A DNA stretch of 64,000 nt from Clostridium beijerinckii (GTDB taxonomy: Bacteria > Bacillota > Clostridia > Clostridiales > Clostridiaceae): NCBI RefSeq assembly GCF_018223745.1, contig NZ_CP073653.1, forward strand, positions 3,310,001 to 3,374,000, given 5' to 3'. A program made the position numbers and the translations under genes. The notes below the pieces were generated by a model that had not been told where the DNA came from, made no database searches, and saw only the letters and a program-made list of their open reading frames with translations. Positions 18,434-29,325 of the stretch are shown piece by piece. The stretch's first letter is position 1. Each line of letters opens with the position of its first letter.

Positions 18434-19777
18434 TTATTTTAATTTGTTGTAAAGTGTAGCCAATGAAATTCCTAAAGCTTTCGCGGCCTTCTTTTTCCCT
18501 TCAACAGTATCTCCATAAACAGTAATAGCTTCATTTATTACTGAAATCTCTGCATCCTTTATTATTTCCTCAAGAGATTTTAATTTCATAATATTCTTTT
18601 TTATCCCCTCTGTCTGAATAATTTTAGGAAGATGTTCAGGATTAATAATATAGTCATCTGTCATATTCGCGGCAAACTCAATAGAATTTTTCAACTCTCT
18701 GATATTACCTGGCCAATCGTAATTATATAGTAAATTAACAGCTTCTTCAGAAATTTCGATATTTCTTTTTATTTTATAAGCCATTTGATTTATGAACTTA
18801 TTTACTAATGGTTTTATATCTTGGCGTCTATTTCTTAATGGTGGTATGTTTATTGGAAATATTGCTATTCTGTAGTATAGATCCTTTCTAAATTTATTTT
18901 CTTCTATCATTTTTTCTAAGCTCTTATTAGTAGCTACTATTATTCTAACATCTATATGTATTTCTTTTAGTCCACTTACACGCCTAATAGTATTTTCTTG
19001 AAGTACTCTTAATAATTTTGCCTGAAGTCCATAATCTAGTTCAGATACTTCATCTAAAAAAAGCGTCCCTCCGTTGGCCAATTCAAAAAGTCCTTCTTTT
19101 CCTCCCTTTTTAGCCCCAGTAAATGCACCATCTTCATATCCAAAAAGTTCACTTTCTAATAAGTTACTATCAAACGTAGCACAATTTACTGCAACAAAAG
19201 GTCCATTTTTTCTATTGCTATATGCATGTATTGAATTAGCATATAGCTCTTTACCAGTTCCACTTTCACCAGTAATAAGTATATTAGATTCACTCCTTGC
19301 AGCTTTTTGAGACAATTTTTTAGTTTCCTCTGAATTTATATCAACACAAATTATGTCATCAAAAGTATACTTGACTTTATTCATGCTCTTAACTCTTTTT
19401 TCAAGATTACTTATTATTAAATTTGATTTATTTAATTGTTCTGTAAGTTTATATATTTCAGTTATTTCATTCAATATAGAAATACCACCAATTATTTCAT
19501 TACTTTCAATAATTGGCACCATATTTACTATATATTCAGCATCTCCTACTTTTCTAGGAACCCTTAATAACTTTTCACCAGTTTTTATTACATGTGGAAG
19601 TCTAGATCCTGTTCTCACCTCAGACAAAGGCTTTTCAATTATCTCTTCTCCACTAACTTCCGTTATCCTTGTATATGCCGGATTAGTATATTTTATAATC
19701 CCATTTTTATCGGCTATAAGAACTCCATCATGTAAGGAATCTAATATTATTCTTAACCAATTAGTTATCTCCACCAT
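18434..19777 (-). CDS. PAS-domain sigma-54-dependent activator
   Basis: Enhancer-binding protein that uses ATP to open sigma-54 promoters. 447 aa from ATG 19777 (a GTG two codons earlier is possible). Domains: PAS sensor (about 8-115, DGVLIADKNGIIKYTNPAYT), short coiled linker, AAA+ domain with Walker A GESGTGKE (about 170-177), the sigma-54 contact loop GAFTGA (about 217-222) and Walker B GGTLFLDEV, then a Fis-type helix-turn-helix at the C-terminus (KKKAAKALGISLATLYNKL). There is no receiver domain, so a ligand probably acts through PAS. It is the only sigma-54 activator in the window and lies beside three matching promoters. Confidence 0.93.
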   Translation of the reverse strand: MVEITNWLRIILDSLHDGVLIADKNGIIKYTNPAYTRITEVSGEEIIEKPLSEVRTGSRLPHVIKTGEKLLRVPRKVGDAEYIVNMVPIIESNEIIGGISILNEITEIYKLTEQLNKSNLIISNLEKRVKSMNKVKYTFDDIICVDINSEETKKLSQKAARSESNILITGESGTGKELYANSIHAYSNRKNGPFVAVNCATFDSNLLESELFGYEDGAFTGAKKGGKEGLFELANGGTLFLDEVSELDYGLQAKLLRVLQENTIRRVSGLKEIHIDVRIIVATNKSLEKMIEENKFRKDLYYRIAIFPINIPPLRNRRQDIKPLVNKFINQMAYKIKRNIEISEEAVNLLYNYDWPGNIRELKNSIEFAANMTDDYIINPEHLPKIIQTEGIKKNIMKLKSLEEIIKDAEISVINEAITVYGDTVEGKKKAAKALGISLATLYNKLK

Positions 19778-19863
19778 TCTCACTCCATTCCTTAAAAATA
19801 TTTGTTAATTTTAATAATATCATAACTCCTTGTCTAAACATAGTTGAATTCATTCTTGATAGT

Positions 19864-19905
19864 TAAAAGAGACTATCCAAAACTGAATTTTGAATAATCT
19901 CTTTT
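19864..19905 (-). terminator. Terminator of the RND efflux operon
   Basis: AAAAGAGA...CAAAA pairs with TTTTG...TCTCTTTT, with G-U pairs on the minus-strand transcript. It lies just past the stop at 19916. Confidence 0.75.
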
Positions 19906-19915
19906 ATCTTTCACC

Positions 19916-22900
19916 TTATAAACCTATATTTCCATTGATATCTTCTGTGCCTTGTGATTCTTTAGAATGAATCTTTTTTCTAAACTTTCTTTTCAAATCA
20001 TCAAAAACTGTATACATGATTGGTACTACAAATAATGTTAAAATTGTAGAAGTAACTAGTCCACCAATTACAGCTTCTGCCATTGGTGCACGCATTTCAG
20101 AACCCATACCCTTAGATACGGCAAGAGGAATCATCCCAAAGATCATAGCTAAAGTTGTCATAACTATTGGTCGCAATCGTATTAAACCCGATTGCTTTAT
20201 AGCCTCTTCTCTTTCCATGCCTTCGTTAATTCTTTGTTTAGCCGCATCTATAAGCAATATTCCGTTCTTTGCAACTAAGCCCATAAGCATTATTATACCT
20301 ATTATTGACATTAAACTTAATTGAGTTTTGCAAACAAATAAACCTAAAACAGCTCCAATAATTGCAAGTGGCAAAGAGAATAATATGGATATAGGATCAA
20401 CAAAGCTTTCAAACTGTGCTGCCATAACTAAATATAAGAATAAGGCTGCCATTGCCATTGCCTGTTCTAAACTTCCAAGGCTGCTTGTCATAGATCCTCC
20501 AGTTCCTCCTAAAGATACTGAGATTCCTTCTGGCATATTCATTTGAGTTTGAATCTTTTTCATGAAGGCATTCATGAAAGTACCTGAAGCTGAACCTGAA
20601 ATATTACAAGAAATCTGCATTTCTGCAAGTCTATCATATCTAGTCAATTGTGCTGACGCTGTTTCAAAAACCTCATCCGTTACTTCTGATAAAGGAACAA
20701 GCTTATTATTTGAACCTGAAACATAAACTTGTTTAAGATTATCAAGACTTGCACGTTGATCTTTTTGTAAATACAATACTACGTCATCTCTATTTTTTCC
20801 ATCATCATACTTAGTGACAGTCGTACCACTAAATAAAGTCTTTAATGTAGTCGCAGCATCCGAACTGCTTACTCCTAAATCTGCTGCTTTATCACGATTA
20901 ACTTCTAAAGCTATTTCTGGAAGACCCGATTTATCATTACTACTTATTTCTCTTACCCCAGACTCTTTAGCCAATTCTTCTTTTACTTTTTGTCCAAAAG
21001 CTTGAAGCTCTTCCCTATTGTCTCCAACAAGCTCAAAAGTAACATCTTTTGATGATCTTCCACCACTTGCCATAGAGGCAGCTGCTACTGAAACTTGTGC
21101 TCCTGGTATGTTCTGTAGATTTCCACTAAGTTTTCTAGCAAAATCTCTTGAATTTTCTTTACGTTTGTTTTTGTCTGTTAGTTCTATTTTAATTGATGAA
21201 CTACTTTTTGAAACAGTAGTATACATGCCATTGATTTCTGGATATTTCTTAATAATACTTTCAATTTGTTTAGCTTTTTCTGATGCATTATCTAATGTTA
21301 TACCTGAATCAAAATTTGCACTTACAGTCACTTGATTATTATCTGTTGATGGCATCATAGTAAATCCAAGAGATGAAATAAGTGTAAGACTTCCTGCAAA
21401 CATAACTCCTGCAACTATTATAATTACTAATCTATGATGAAGAGACATAACTAAAAGCCTTGAATACTTGTGCGCTAATATTTCAAACTTACTATTAAAT
21501 CCCTTAAAGAATTTGCTAAGAATATTTTCTTTCTTATTTCTTTTTATTCTTAGCATTTTAGATGACAGCATAGGCACAAGAGTAAAGGATATAAATAACG
21601 AAACTGCCATACTAAATACAACTGTAAGTCCAAATTGAAAGAAGTATCTTCCAATTGTTCCGCTTACCATTGATACCGGCAAAAATACAGAGATAACAGC
21701 TGATGTTGTAGCTATTACGGCAAAGCCTATTTCAGACGTCGCTTCTCTAGCTGCTTCTCTTGGGGATTTTCCCATATGCAAATGCCGCACAATGTTTTCT
21801 ATAACAACTATCGCATCATCTATTAAAAGCCCTACTGCAACTGATAATGCCATTAAAGTCATTGTATTTAGAGAAAAAGCTTTTACTTTCATGCAAACAA
21901 AAGTTGTTATTATTGAAATTGGAAGTGTTGTTGCACTTATAAGGGTACTTTCCCATTCATTTAAAAATAAGAATACTATGACAACCGCTAATATACACCC
22001 ATCTCTCATAGTTTCTAAAACACTATCTATTGTACTTTGTATTGATACTGAGTCATCACTTACAATATCAACATGTACCCCTTTTGGTAAAGAGGATTTA
22101 AGCTTAGTCAATGTCTTTTTTACATCATCTGCCAATTGAACAGTATTTGAACCAGATTGTTTTACTATATCAATACCAATTGCTGGCTTTCCATCGTAAT
22201 ATGCATAACTGCTTCTATCTGCAACTCCGTCCTCAACCTCTGCAATATCTTTTACTCTAATTTCTGTACCATTTTTATTAGCTATTAAAATATTCTTAAA
22301 ATCATCTACTTTTTTTATCTTGCTGCTTATTTTAACAGAAATTTCATTATCTTTATCGATGATTTTACCTGTAGATTGGTCTACATTATCTTTTTTAATA
22401 GCATTTGATACATCAGTTGTTGCAAGTCCATACTTTAAAAGCTTATTATTATCTAACTTTATATGGATTTCCCTTGTATCTTCACCAGATATATTTACTG
22501 AACCAATACCAGAAACTGTGTATAATTTCTTTTCAATATTATCAACAACATCTGATAATTGTTGATTATCATCTAGTCCGTAAACAGCAACAGATAAAAT
22601 TGATGTTGCTGATGAATCGAATTTAGAAATAATCGGTGTATCTATATCACTTGGTAACCCCCTGATACTTGAAACTTTATCTCTAACTTCTTGCGCTGCA
22701 ACTTCTGGATCTTTATCTAAATCGAATTGTATATTAGTCCTTGAACTTCCTTCTGTTACAGTTGATGTTATATGACTAACTCCTGAAATTTTTCCAACTG
22801 CATCTTCTACAGTTTTTGTAACATTTGTCTCTATATCTGTTGGAGATCCTCCTGTTTCTGTAATCGAAACTGAAACTGATGCATTCTCAGCTTCTGGCAT

Positions 22901-23008
22901 GTCATTAACAACTAATCTTTCATAACATACCATACCCACAATCGCAAAAACTAACATGATAACTGTGATAAATACTGGTCTTTTAATACTAATATTTGCT
23001 ATATTCAC
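19916..23008 (-). CDS. RND-family efflux permease (AcrB-like)
   Basis: 1030 aa, full length for the AcrB/MmpL-like HAE family: two halves, each with one membrane helix, a large extracytoplasmic loop and five more helices. The proton-relay pair Asp-Asp is visible in VAVGLLIDDAIVVIEN (about 400). LGFTMMPSTDNN starts the second loop, and GLVAKNGILLIDAAKQR lies near the C-terminus. The start codon is GTG 23008 behind GGAGGGA. It forms an operon with the adaptor 12 bases upstream. In a Gram-positive cell it would export drugs, solvents or lipids across one membrane; the substrate is unknown. Confidence 0.93.
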   Translation of the reverse strand: MNIANISIKRPVFITVIMLVFAIVGMVCYERLVVNDMPEAENASVSVSITETGGSPTDIETNVTKTVEDAVGKISGVSHITSTVTEGSSRTNIQFDLDKDPEVAAQEVRDKVSSIRGLPSDIDTPIISKFDSSATSILSVAVYGLDDNQQLSDVVDNIEKKLYTVSGIGSVNISGEDTREIHIKLDNNKLLKYGLATTDVSNAIKKDNVDQSTGKIIDKDNEISVKISSKIKKVDDFKNILIANKNGTEIRVKDIAEVEDGVADRSSYAYYDGKPAIGIDIVKQSGSNTVQLADDVKKTLTKLKSSLPKGVHVDIVSDDSVSIQSTIDSVLETMRDGCILAVVIVFLFLNEWESTLISATTLPISIITTFVCMKVKAFSLNTMTLMALSVAVGLLIDDAIVVIENIVRHLHMGKSPREAAREATSEIGFAVIATTSAVISVFLPVSMVSGTIGRYFFQFGLTVVFSMAVSLFISFTLVPMLSSKMLRIKRNKKENILSKFFKGFNSKFEILAHKYSRLLVMSLHHRLVIIIVAGVMFAGSLTLISSLGFTMMPSTDNNQVTVSANFDSGITLDNASEKAKQIESIIKKYPEINGMYTTVSKSSSSIKIELTDKNKRKENSRDFARKLSGNLQNIPGAQVSVAAASMASGGRSSKDVTFELVGDNREELQAFGQKVKEELAKESGVREISSNDKSGLPEIALEVNRDKAADLGVSSSDAATTLKTLFSGTTVTKYDDGKNRDDVVLYLQKDQRASLDNLKQVYVSGSNNKLVPLSEVTDEVFETASAQLTRYDRLAEMQISCNISGSASGTFMNAFMKKIQTQMNMPEGISVSLGGTGGSMTSSLGSLEQAMAMAALFLYLVMAAQFESFVDPISILFSLPLAIIGAVLGLFVCKTQLSLMSIIGIIMLMGLVAKNGILLIDAAKQRINEGMEREEAIKQSGLIRLRPIVMTTLAMIFGMIPLAVSKGMGSEMRAPMAEAVIGGLVTSTILTLFVVPIMYTVFDDLKRKFRKKIHSKESQGTEDINGNIGL

Positions 23009-23020
23009 CTATGGTCCCTC

Positions 23021-24283
23021 CTACTTAGAAGTTGTGTCTTCTGTGCTGTCATCTTGCTTTACTACTGCATCTACTTCACTACCGTCTTGCAGTGTACTTG
23101 TATTTGAACAGATTATTTGATCTCCATCTTTAATGCCAGATGCTATTTCTACATTATTGCCATTAGTTTCTCCAATAGTAACTTTAGTTTTCTTAACCGT
23201 TCCATTATCATTAATAAAAACATAATAGTCGCCCTCATTTCCTACCAAAGCATTGACTGGTACAGTGATTATTTCATTGTTTTGATCACTTACAAGCGTT
23301 ACCTTTCCATAAATACCTGGCAATAAAGACTTATCACTGTTATCTATTTTAACTTTGCAGTTAAATACCCTTGAAGTTGGATCAGCTGCTGCATCAATGG
23401 TTTGTATTGTTCCATTATGAGTTTGGTCACTTCCTTCAACTATAACGGTAGCTGCCTGTCCTATTTTTACTTCACTTATTTTTTCTTGTGGTACCTGTAT
23501 TGTTGCATATACAGATGATACATCATTAACAATTGCAAGGGCTGTACCTGTAGATGCCATTTGCCCAACATTCATACTTTTACCACTTATCACTCCACTT
23601 ATCGGTGCTTTAATTACTGTATTGGCTAAATCACTTTGATTTTTATCCAAAGCTACCTTCTGTGCTTCTAAATTTGCTTTTGCTGTTTCAATACTTGCTT
23701 GTGAACTTTGAATACTTGCATTTCCTGAATCATAATCTGCCTTAGCTGAATTTAAAGTTTTTTCAGATGCTTGAAGATCTGTTTGTGATATGGCTCCACC
23801 ATCAAATAATGTTTTTTGTCTATCATAATTACGCTGAGCATCATCTAAATTAATTTTATATTTTTGCAGGGCTGCCTGGGATACATTTAATGATTGCTCT
23901 GCGACTTCTACTTGTTTCTCATTTACAGTTATTTGAGCTTGTGCAGTTTTTATACTATTTTGTATATCTTGATCATCTAAAGTTGCTATTGTATCACCCG
24001 CATTTACATATTGTCCATTTTCAACTGATACAGAAATAATTTTTGCTGCTATCTTACTTGTTACTGTACCTTGCTGAACAGCTTCTAAACTAGCCTTGTA
24101 TGTATCTCCCATATTTTTTTCTACTGTTTTAGCTGTCTGTACTTCTACCGATGTTTTGCTTGCAACTGCCTGAGTTGGTTTGCCTTTAGCACTTGTTGAT
24201 AACTTACTTTTAACTACAGTTGCTCCCCCTGCAATAACTGCAATAATCACAGCATACACAACTATTTTTTTTACGTTTTTCAT
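23021..24283 (-). CDS. RND efflux periplasmic-adaptor-type subunit
   Basis: 420 aa membrane-fusion (HlyD/AcrA) protein. One N-terminal helix (about 6-28); first lipoyl half around GQYVNAGDTIATLDDQD; a long alpha-hairpin (about 110-215) built of Ala/Gln-rich heptads; second lipoyl half at VIKAPISGVISGKSMNVGQM; then beta-barrel and membrane-proximal domains (RVFNCKVKIDNSDKSLLPG). Gly and Pro residues of the lipoyl halves are intact. It is translated just before the permease and probably stabilises it. Confidence 0.92.
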   Translation of the reverse strand: MKNVKKIVVYAVIIAVIAGGATVVKSKLSTSAKGKPTQAVASKTSVEVQTAKTVEKNMGDTYKASLEAVQQGTVTSKIAAKIISVSVENGQYVNAGDTIATLDDQDIQNSIKTAQAQITVNEKQVEVAEQSLNVSQAALQKYKINLDDAQRNYDRQKTLFDGGAISQTDLQASEKTLNSAKADYDSGNASIQSSQASIETAKANLEAQKVALDKNQSDLANTVIKAPISGVISGKSMNVGQMASTGTALAIVNDVSSVYATIQVPQEKISEVKIGQAATVIVEGSDQTHNGTIQTIDAAADPTSRVFNCKVKIDNSDKSLLPGIYGKVTLVSDQNNEIITVPVNALVGNEGDYYVFINDNGTVKKTKVTIGETNGNNVEIASGIKDGDQIICSNTSTLQDGSEVDAVVKQDDSTEDTTSK

Positions 24284-24971
24284 TGTGATCCTCCTCTATT
24301 TATAACACACCATGTATTTGCTTTTCTTATATAATTACTTCAACATTTTCTTGTGCTTCCACTCCTCTTAAACGCTCCTATAGGATAATTTTCATTTTTG
24401 CTCATGTTTATTAAACTTCCGAGAATTTAACATTTAACTTATCCGTAATTCTTAGAAGCATAATTTTTATCTAATCCCATTGTCATTAGTTATATTTTAT
24501 ATTTCCATATTATGTAGAACACTATTAATCTGGGCATCTATGTATATTTTTTCATATCTTTATAAACAATTTCTAAACTTTTTTAGATTTTAAAATATAA
24601 TCTGAAACTAACGATATAAATTCCAAGATAAAAACATAAGTGGCTACGCAACACACTCTCTTGATAACTTTTTTTGCAAGTTAGCCCCATATTATTTGTC
24701 TATTTATTTATATAACTGCCTTTGAAAACGCAAAAGTTTCGCTCCTTTCTAGTATTATAAATACTAGAAAATAAAAAGATCTTAGATTAATAAATTTATT
24801 ATTAGCCTAAGATCTTTTCTTAATTTTATAGATATATAATTTAAACATTCAAATTTTTAAATAAACATATTTACAAATTTGTCAAAACTTCAATCTTACA
24901 TATTCATTAGAAATTATAACTTAAATATAAGTAATATTGCTTATCTCATTTGTGATATTTTTAATAACGAA
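24284..24971. other. Intergenic region between efflux operon and response regulator
   Basis: 688 bases without a credible ORF. Besides the terminator at 24774-24828 it holds TTTCTAGTATT (24746-24756) paired with AATACTAGAAA (24760-24770), a tight 11-bp dyad that could be an operator for the efflux operon or part of the terminator region. The efflux promoter presumably lies in 24284-24740, but no clear -35/-10 was picked. Confidence 0.35.
24774..24828 (-). terminator. Terminator of the response regulator gene
   Basis: AAAAGATCTTAG (24774-24785) pairs with CTAAGATCTTTT (24817-24828); on the minus strand it is followed by TTTTTATTTT. Confidence 0.75.
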
Positions 24972-25670
24972 CTATAATTTAAATCTGTATCCCGCGCCCC
25001 ACACAGTCTCAATAAATTGAGGATTACTACTATCTTCCTCAATTTTATCTCTTATTCTATTAATATGCACAGTAACAGTTGCAACATCAGCAAAGGAATC
25101 CATGCCCCAAATTCTATCTAAAAGAATTGTTTTTGAAAATACGATATTAGGGTTTGTTGCTAAAAATAGCAGAAGTTCAAATTCTTTGTTAGCCAATTTA
25201 ACTTCTTTATCAGCAACATATACCCTTCTTTCCCTTTTCAATATTTTTAATCGTTTAAACACCATGACTCCATTATTTATATTATCTTTTTTCCCCATTG
25301 AAGTTAATCTATCATAGCGTGAAAGATGTGCATTTACTCTAGCGACAAGCTCACTTGGGTCAAAAGGCTTGACAATATAATCATCCGCTCCAAGATTAAA
25401 ACCTTTTATTTTATCTACCGAATCCTTTTTAGCTGTAACCATTAGTATAGGTATCTCTTTATTACTTCTTATCTCTTTACAAAGCTGAAACCCATCTTTA
25501 CTTGGAAGCATTAAATCAAGCAGTATTAAATCAAATTCTCTATTCAATGCGAAATTTAATCCGTCTTCTCCATTAAAGGCAATTTCAGTTTTAAATCCGC
25601 TTACCTCAAGATAATCCCTTTCTAGTTCTGCAATCAATTTATCATCTTCTATTATCAATATTTTTCGCAT
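24972..25670 (-). CDS. OmpR-family response regulator
   Basis: 232 aa from ATG 25670, chosen because GGGAG lies 8 bases upstream; the two earlier in-frame ATGs have no site. The receiver domain (about 1-115) has the acidic pair in IIEDD, the phospho-acceptor Asp in LILLDLMLPSKDG and Lys in IVKPFDPSEL. The winged-helix DNA-binding domain (about 130-230) carries LANKEFELLLFLATNPN and TVHINRIRDKIEED. It is partnered by the kinase encoded 175 bases upstream. It lies next to the RND operon, a likely but unproven target. Confidence 0.92.
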   Translation of the reverse strand: MRKILIIEDDKLIAELERDYLEVSGFKTEIAFNGEDGLNFALNREFDLILLDLMLPSKDGFQLCKEIRSNKEIPILMVTAKKDSVDKIKGFNLGADDYIVKPFDPSELVARVNAHLSRYDRLTSMGKKDNINNGVMVFKRLKILKRERRVYVADKEVKLANKEFELLLFLATNPNIVFSKTILLDRIWGMDSFADVATVTVHINRIRDKIEEDSSNPQFIETVWGAGYRFKL

Positions 25671-25844
25671 CTTCTTTTCTCCCATTATGTTTATATGCAA
25701 TTAAGCCTGATAAACAATATAATTTTTCTTATAACAGTCAATATACGAATTTAAAGCAATACAATTCATTTTTTATCGTTTAGTACACAATTCCTTCTAG
25801 CTTAAGATATATTTTTATAAATTAAACTTTTTAGAGTATATATG

Positions 25845-27299
25845 CTAAATTTTCTTATTAATCGGCAAAGTTATAATAATGGCTAATCCATTGTCATTTT
25901 CAGCAGTAATTGTGCCATTATGAGCTTTTATTATATATTCGCAAATTGAAAGCCCAAGTCCACTTCCTTCACTTGAATTGGCTCTCGATTGGTCTTCCCT
26001 ATAAAAACTAGCAAATAGTTTTGACAAATTTTCTTCTAAAACCCCTGGTCCATCGTCCTTTATTTTTAAAACAACGCTGTCTTCCACTTCTTCTATGGTA
26101 ATATCTACCTTACCATATTCTTTCACTTTGTATTTTACACTATTCTCGAGTATATTTGTAAGCACTCTTCGAATTTCTTCAAAATCCATTCTAATAAAAA
26201 TATTATCTTTACAATTATTTTTATAAGTTAAATCAAGCCCCTTACCTCTAAATTCTAGTATAGCATTGCTAAAAAAATCTAAAAAGAACTCATTACAATT
26301 TATATTTTCAAAGTTAAAAGGAAATTTTCCAGTATCTAATTTGGAAAAGAAAAATAATTTATCTACAAGCTTGTCCATATCACAAGTTTTACTATATATA
26401 ATTTCATAATATCTTTCACGTTTTTCATCTGTATTTGCAATTCCATCCTTTAATCCTTTTGAATATCCTTTAATTGTTGTTAATGGTGTACGTAAATCAT
26501 GAGATATTCCTGCGACCAATTCCTTTCTATTTTGCTCATATTTTAGCTGCATATCAATTGATTCTTTAAGCCTTACTCTCATTTTATCAAAATCCCTACA
26601 AACTTTTGCAAATTCATCTGTCCCTTGATAACTCAGCTTAAAATCAAGGTTCCCTTCTTCTATTTGTCCCGCACCATAGCTTAGTAGCTCTAAAGGTTTA
26701 ATCAAACTTTTAGCTACTCGTGACGATAATATCCCATTAGTTAAAATAATTATAAGCAGCGCTACTATGAATACAACCCCCATGTAACTTAATAGAAATG
26801 TTCTTGCCTCTGCTTTCATTTGCTGTCTGCTCATTAAATTATTATTTGATTTTACAGCAAGCATATTAATATTTTTTCCATCTTTAGTTAAACTATTTTT
26901 AACTAAACTAATAGAATTAACCTCAAGGACTATTGAATCTGAAGATGTAAGAACGTCACGTTCAAGCCTAGACATAGCAACTTTATCAGCATCAGTTATA
27001 TTAGAAAATATCGTATCACCGTCACTTGTGATTATAAAATCATAACCGGCATTTTTAAGATCTTCCTTCGTCTTGTTATAATCATTAATTTTATCATAAT
27101 TATTTCTAATTTCTTTATTATACATAAATAAAGTTTTCTGAATAAATGATATTCCACTATCCTCTTCAAAAACTTTTATTTTCTTACCATATATCTCTGT
27201 AAATCCTTCTAGAACTCCAACTGCAATAACTACTATCAATATTGCTGGGACTATCAACATAAAAAGATTTGACATAGCTAGCCGTTTTTTTATCATCAT
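25845..27299 (-). CDS. Membrane sensor histidine kinase
   Basis: 484 aa. Helix (about 10-30), extracytoplasmic sensor (about 35-160), helix (about 165-190), HAMP, HisKA with the phosphorylated His in ELVAGISHDLRTPL, and HATPase with NILENSVKY, KDDGPGV and GSGLGLSI boxes. It is cotranscribed ahead of the response regulator, with an unusually wide 174-base gap, so the regulator may also have its own promoter. GGAGATATT precedes the ATG pair; the first ATG is used here. Confidence 0.92.
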   Translation of the reverse strand: MMIKKRLAMSNLFMLIVPAILIVVIAVGVLEGFTEIYGKKIKVFEEDSGISFIQKTLFMYNKEIRNNYDKINDYNKTKEDLKNAGYDFIITSDGDTIFSNITDADKVAMSRLERDVLTSSDSIVLEVNSISLVKNSLTKDGKNINMLAVKSNNNLMSRQQMKAEARTFLLSYMGVVFIVALLIIILTNGILSSRVAKSLIKPLELLSYGAGQIEEGNLDFKLSYQGTDEFAKVCRDFDKMRVRLKESIDMQLKYEQNRKELVAGISHDLRTPLTTIKGYSKGLKDGIANTDEKRERYYEIIYSKTCDMDKLVDKLFFFSKLDTGKFPFNFENINCNEFFLDFFSNAILEFRGKGLDLTYKNNCKDNIFIRMDFEEIRRVLTNILENSVKYKVKEYGKVDITIEEVEDSVVLKIKDDGPGVLEENLSKLFASFYREDQSRANSSEGSGLGLSICEYIIKAHNGTITAENDNGLAIIITLPINKKI

Positions 27300-27769
27300 A
27301 ATTACAATATCTCCTTCTAATTTCTTTGTTAATCAAATACTTTCGCTAAAGTATGCCCCACCTAAATGGCTAATTTTTAGCTTTCTCTCATAAATTAACA
27401 TAATTATAATATAAAATACCACTTTATTCATCGTTAATCAATGCTAGTATTTTAATAATTCAATCATTCTAAACTAACCTATCAATAACTTCACAACCAA
27501 TATGTCCACTTATAATAATACGGCCTGCTACTATTATAAACTGCTCATTTTTACACATCTACTCCTTATATCTATAAATTTTTACTTTATCTAGGCATAA
27601 GATGAAAGTATAACAGCTCCAAGGTCAATCTTTACCTTAGAGCTGTTATTATTAATGTCTTAATAGATTTCATGAAAAATATGCTTACAATTGTAACTGT
27701 ATATTTATTAATTCTATATCATTCTGACAATTAATGATTTTATTTTTAAAATACCTTATTAAGTCGTTT
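27300..27769. other. Intergenic region
   Basis: 470 bases between the DHA2 transporter stop and the kinase start. It holds the transporter terminator (27612-27647) and presumably the kinase promoter; nothing else is recognised. Confidence 0.4.
27612..27647 (-). terminator. Terminator of the DHA2 efflux operon
   Basis: AACAGCTCCAAGGT (27612-27625) pairs with ACCTTAGAGCTGTT (27634-27647), with one G-U pair on the minus-strand transcript. Confidence 0.65.
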
Positions 27770-29317
27770 TTATCCTTCTGCCACTACTGCGCTTGTTTCT
27801 TCTTGTTTTCCTTCTTTTAATAAAAGTGTTGGAATTATTACAATAGCAGTTATGATTGAAATTATAAACATTGTCTCATTAAGTGCTTGAAGCTGTGCCT
27901 GACTTGCAACTTCACCAAAAATCTTACTTAAAGCAATTCCTTTAGCATCACTGCCTGATATCCCACCCTTAATAAGTGCACCTTGAAGCATTTCAAATAA
28001 CTTCATGCTATTTTTATTAAAAGATGTCACTTGCGAAGCTAAGTTAGAATAATCAACCACATTTCTATGTTGCATAATACTTGTAATAATTGTGACACCT
28101 ATGGAAGTCCCTACTTGCTTAACTGTATTTGTCAAAGCAGATGCATTTGACATAGCTGCCTTTGGTAATCCACTAAAACCTACTGTTTGAACAGGTGCCA
28201 TAAGAAATCCTACGCCAAAACCTCTAATCATTAATAAGACTGTAATCTCTATATTGGCAGTATCCAACGTAATTTTTGACATACTATAACTGTTAATGCC
28301 TATCAAAATCAACGCAAATACAGCAAATAATCTAACGTCAAATTTATTACCAATTTTCCCATATAAAATCATGGATATAGCTGTGGCTATTGCTTCTGGA
28401 AATAAAATCAAGCCTGTACTCATCGAATCAAGACCCTTTATTTGTTGAAGAAATATTGGCATCAGAAACACACCACCATAAAGTGCTAACATCGCAACAT
28501 TCATTATAATATTGCTCATACAGAAGGTATAATTCTTTAAAAGTTTTAAATCAAGCAATGGTTCTTCAATAAGTAATTCGTTCACGACAAATATTAAAAG
28601 GCTGTAACATCCAATAATCATAAGAATGATATTTTTTATGTCGTTCCAGTCCAAATCACTTTTTCCAAGTACATAGAGAACGCATGACATTCCAATACTT
28701 GAAGTTAAAAATCCAATAATATCGAATTTCTTTGATGACTTATGTTCCGATTTCTTAAATATAAGTATAGCCATTATTGTAGCTGCTATTCCAACTGGAA
28801 GGTTTATAAAAAAGAGAAATCTCCAATTGAAATTTTGAATGATATATCCACCTAAACTTGGTCCTAGGGCAGGTGCCGCCATTACGCACATTCCCATTAC
28901 CCCTATTGCCATTCCTAGCTCACTTTTATCAAAAGTAGTCATTAATATTGTCATACCAAGGGATATTATACAAGCTCCTCCAATTCCTTGAATTACTCTT
29001 GCAATTATCATTATAGTTTCATTCCATGAAACACCACACAGTAACGAACCTAAAGTAAACAAAATCAACGCAGTAACAAATACATTTTTAGTTCCAAATC
29101 TATCTCCAAAATAACTTGTTGATGGAATTGTAACTCCCAAAGTTAGAGTGTATGCGCTAACGACCCATTGTATTTGATCTATTGATGCGTTAAATGTCTG
29201 CATCATTTTAGTAATAGAGATATTAATAATGCTTGTATCAAGATTTGCCATAAAAATCGCCATGATTACAACGCTCATAATAAGCCATTTAGATGAAGAT
29301 TCTTTTTTATTTTCCAT
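27770..29317 (-). CDS. DHA2-family MFS multidrug exporter (EmrB-like)
   Basis: 515 aa with 14 predicted membrane segments, the DHA2 number. MANLDTSIINISITKM in helix 1 and the motif C-like GPSLGGYI in helix 5 are typical, as is the DRFGTKN loop after helix 2. It is the last gene of a three-gene operon with two adaptor proteins, 8 bases after the EmrA-like gene. EmrAB systems export hydrophobic drugs, uncouplers or bile acids; the substrate here is unknown. Confidence 0.92.
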   Translation of the reverse strand: MENKKESSSKWLIMSVVIMAIFMANLDTSIINISITKMMQTFNASIDQIQWVVSAYTLTLGVTIPSTSYFGDRFGTKNVFVTALILFTLGSLLCGVSWNETIMIIARVIQGIGGACIISLGMTILMTTFDKSELGMAIGVMGMCVMAAPALGPSLGGYIIQNFNWRFLFFINLPVGIAATIMAILIFKKSEHKSSKKFDIIGFLTSSIGMSCVLYVLGKSDLDWNDIKNIILMIIGCYSLLIFVVNELLIEEPLLDLKLLKNYTFCMSNIIMNVAMLALYGGVFLMPIFLQQIKGLDSMSTGLILFPEAIATAISMILYGKIGNKFDVRLFAVFALILIGINSYSMSKITLDTANIEITVLLMIRGFGVGFLMAPVQTVGFSGLPKAAMSNASALTNTVKQVGTSIGVTIITSIMQHRNVVDYSNLASQVTSFNKNSMKLFEMLQGALIKGGISGSDAKGIALSKIFGEVASQAQLQALNETMFIISIITAIVIIPTLLLKEGKQEETSAVVAEG

Positions 29318-29325
29318 GCTCCCAC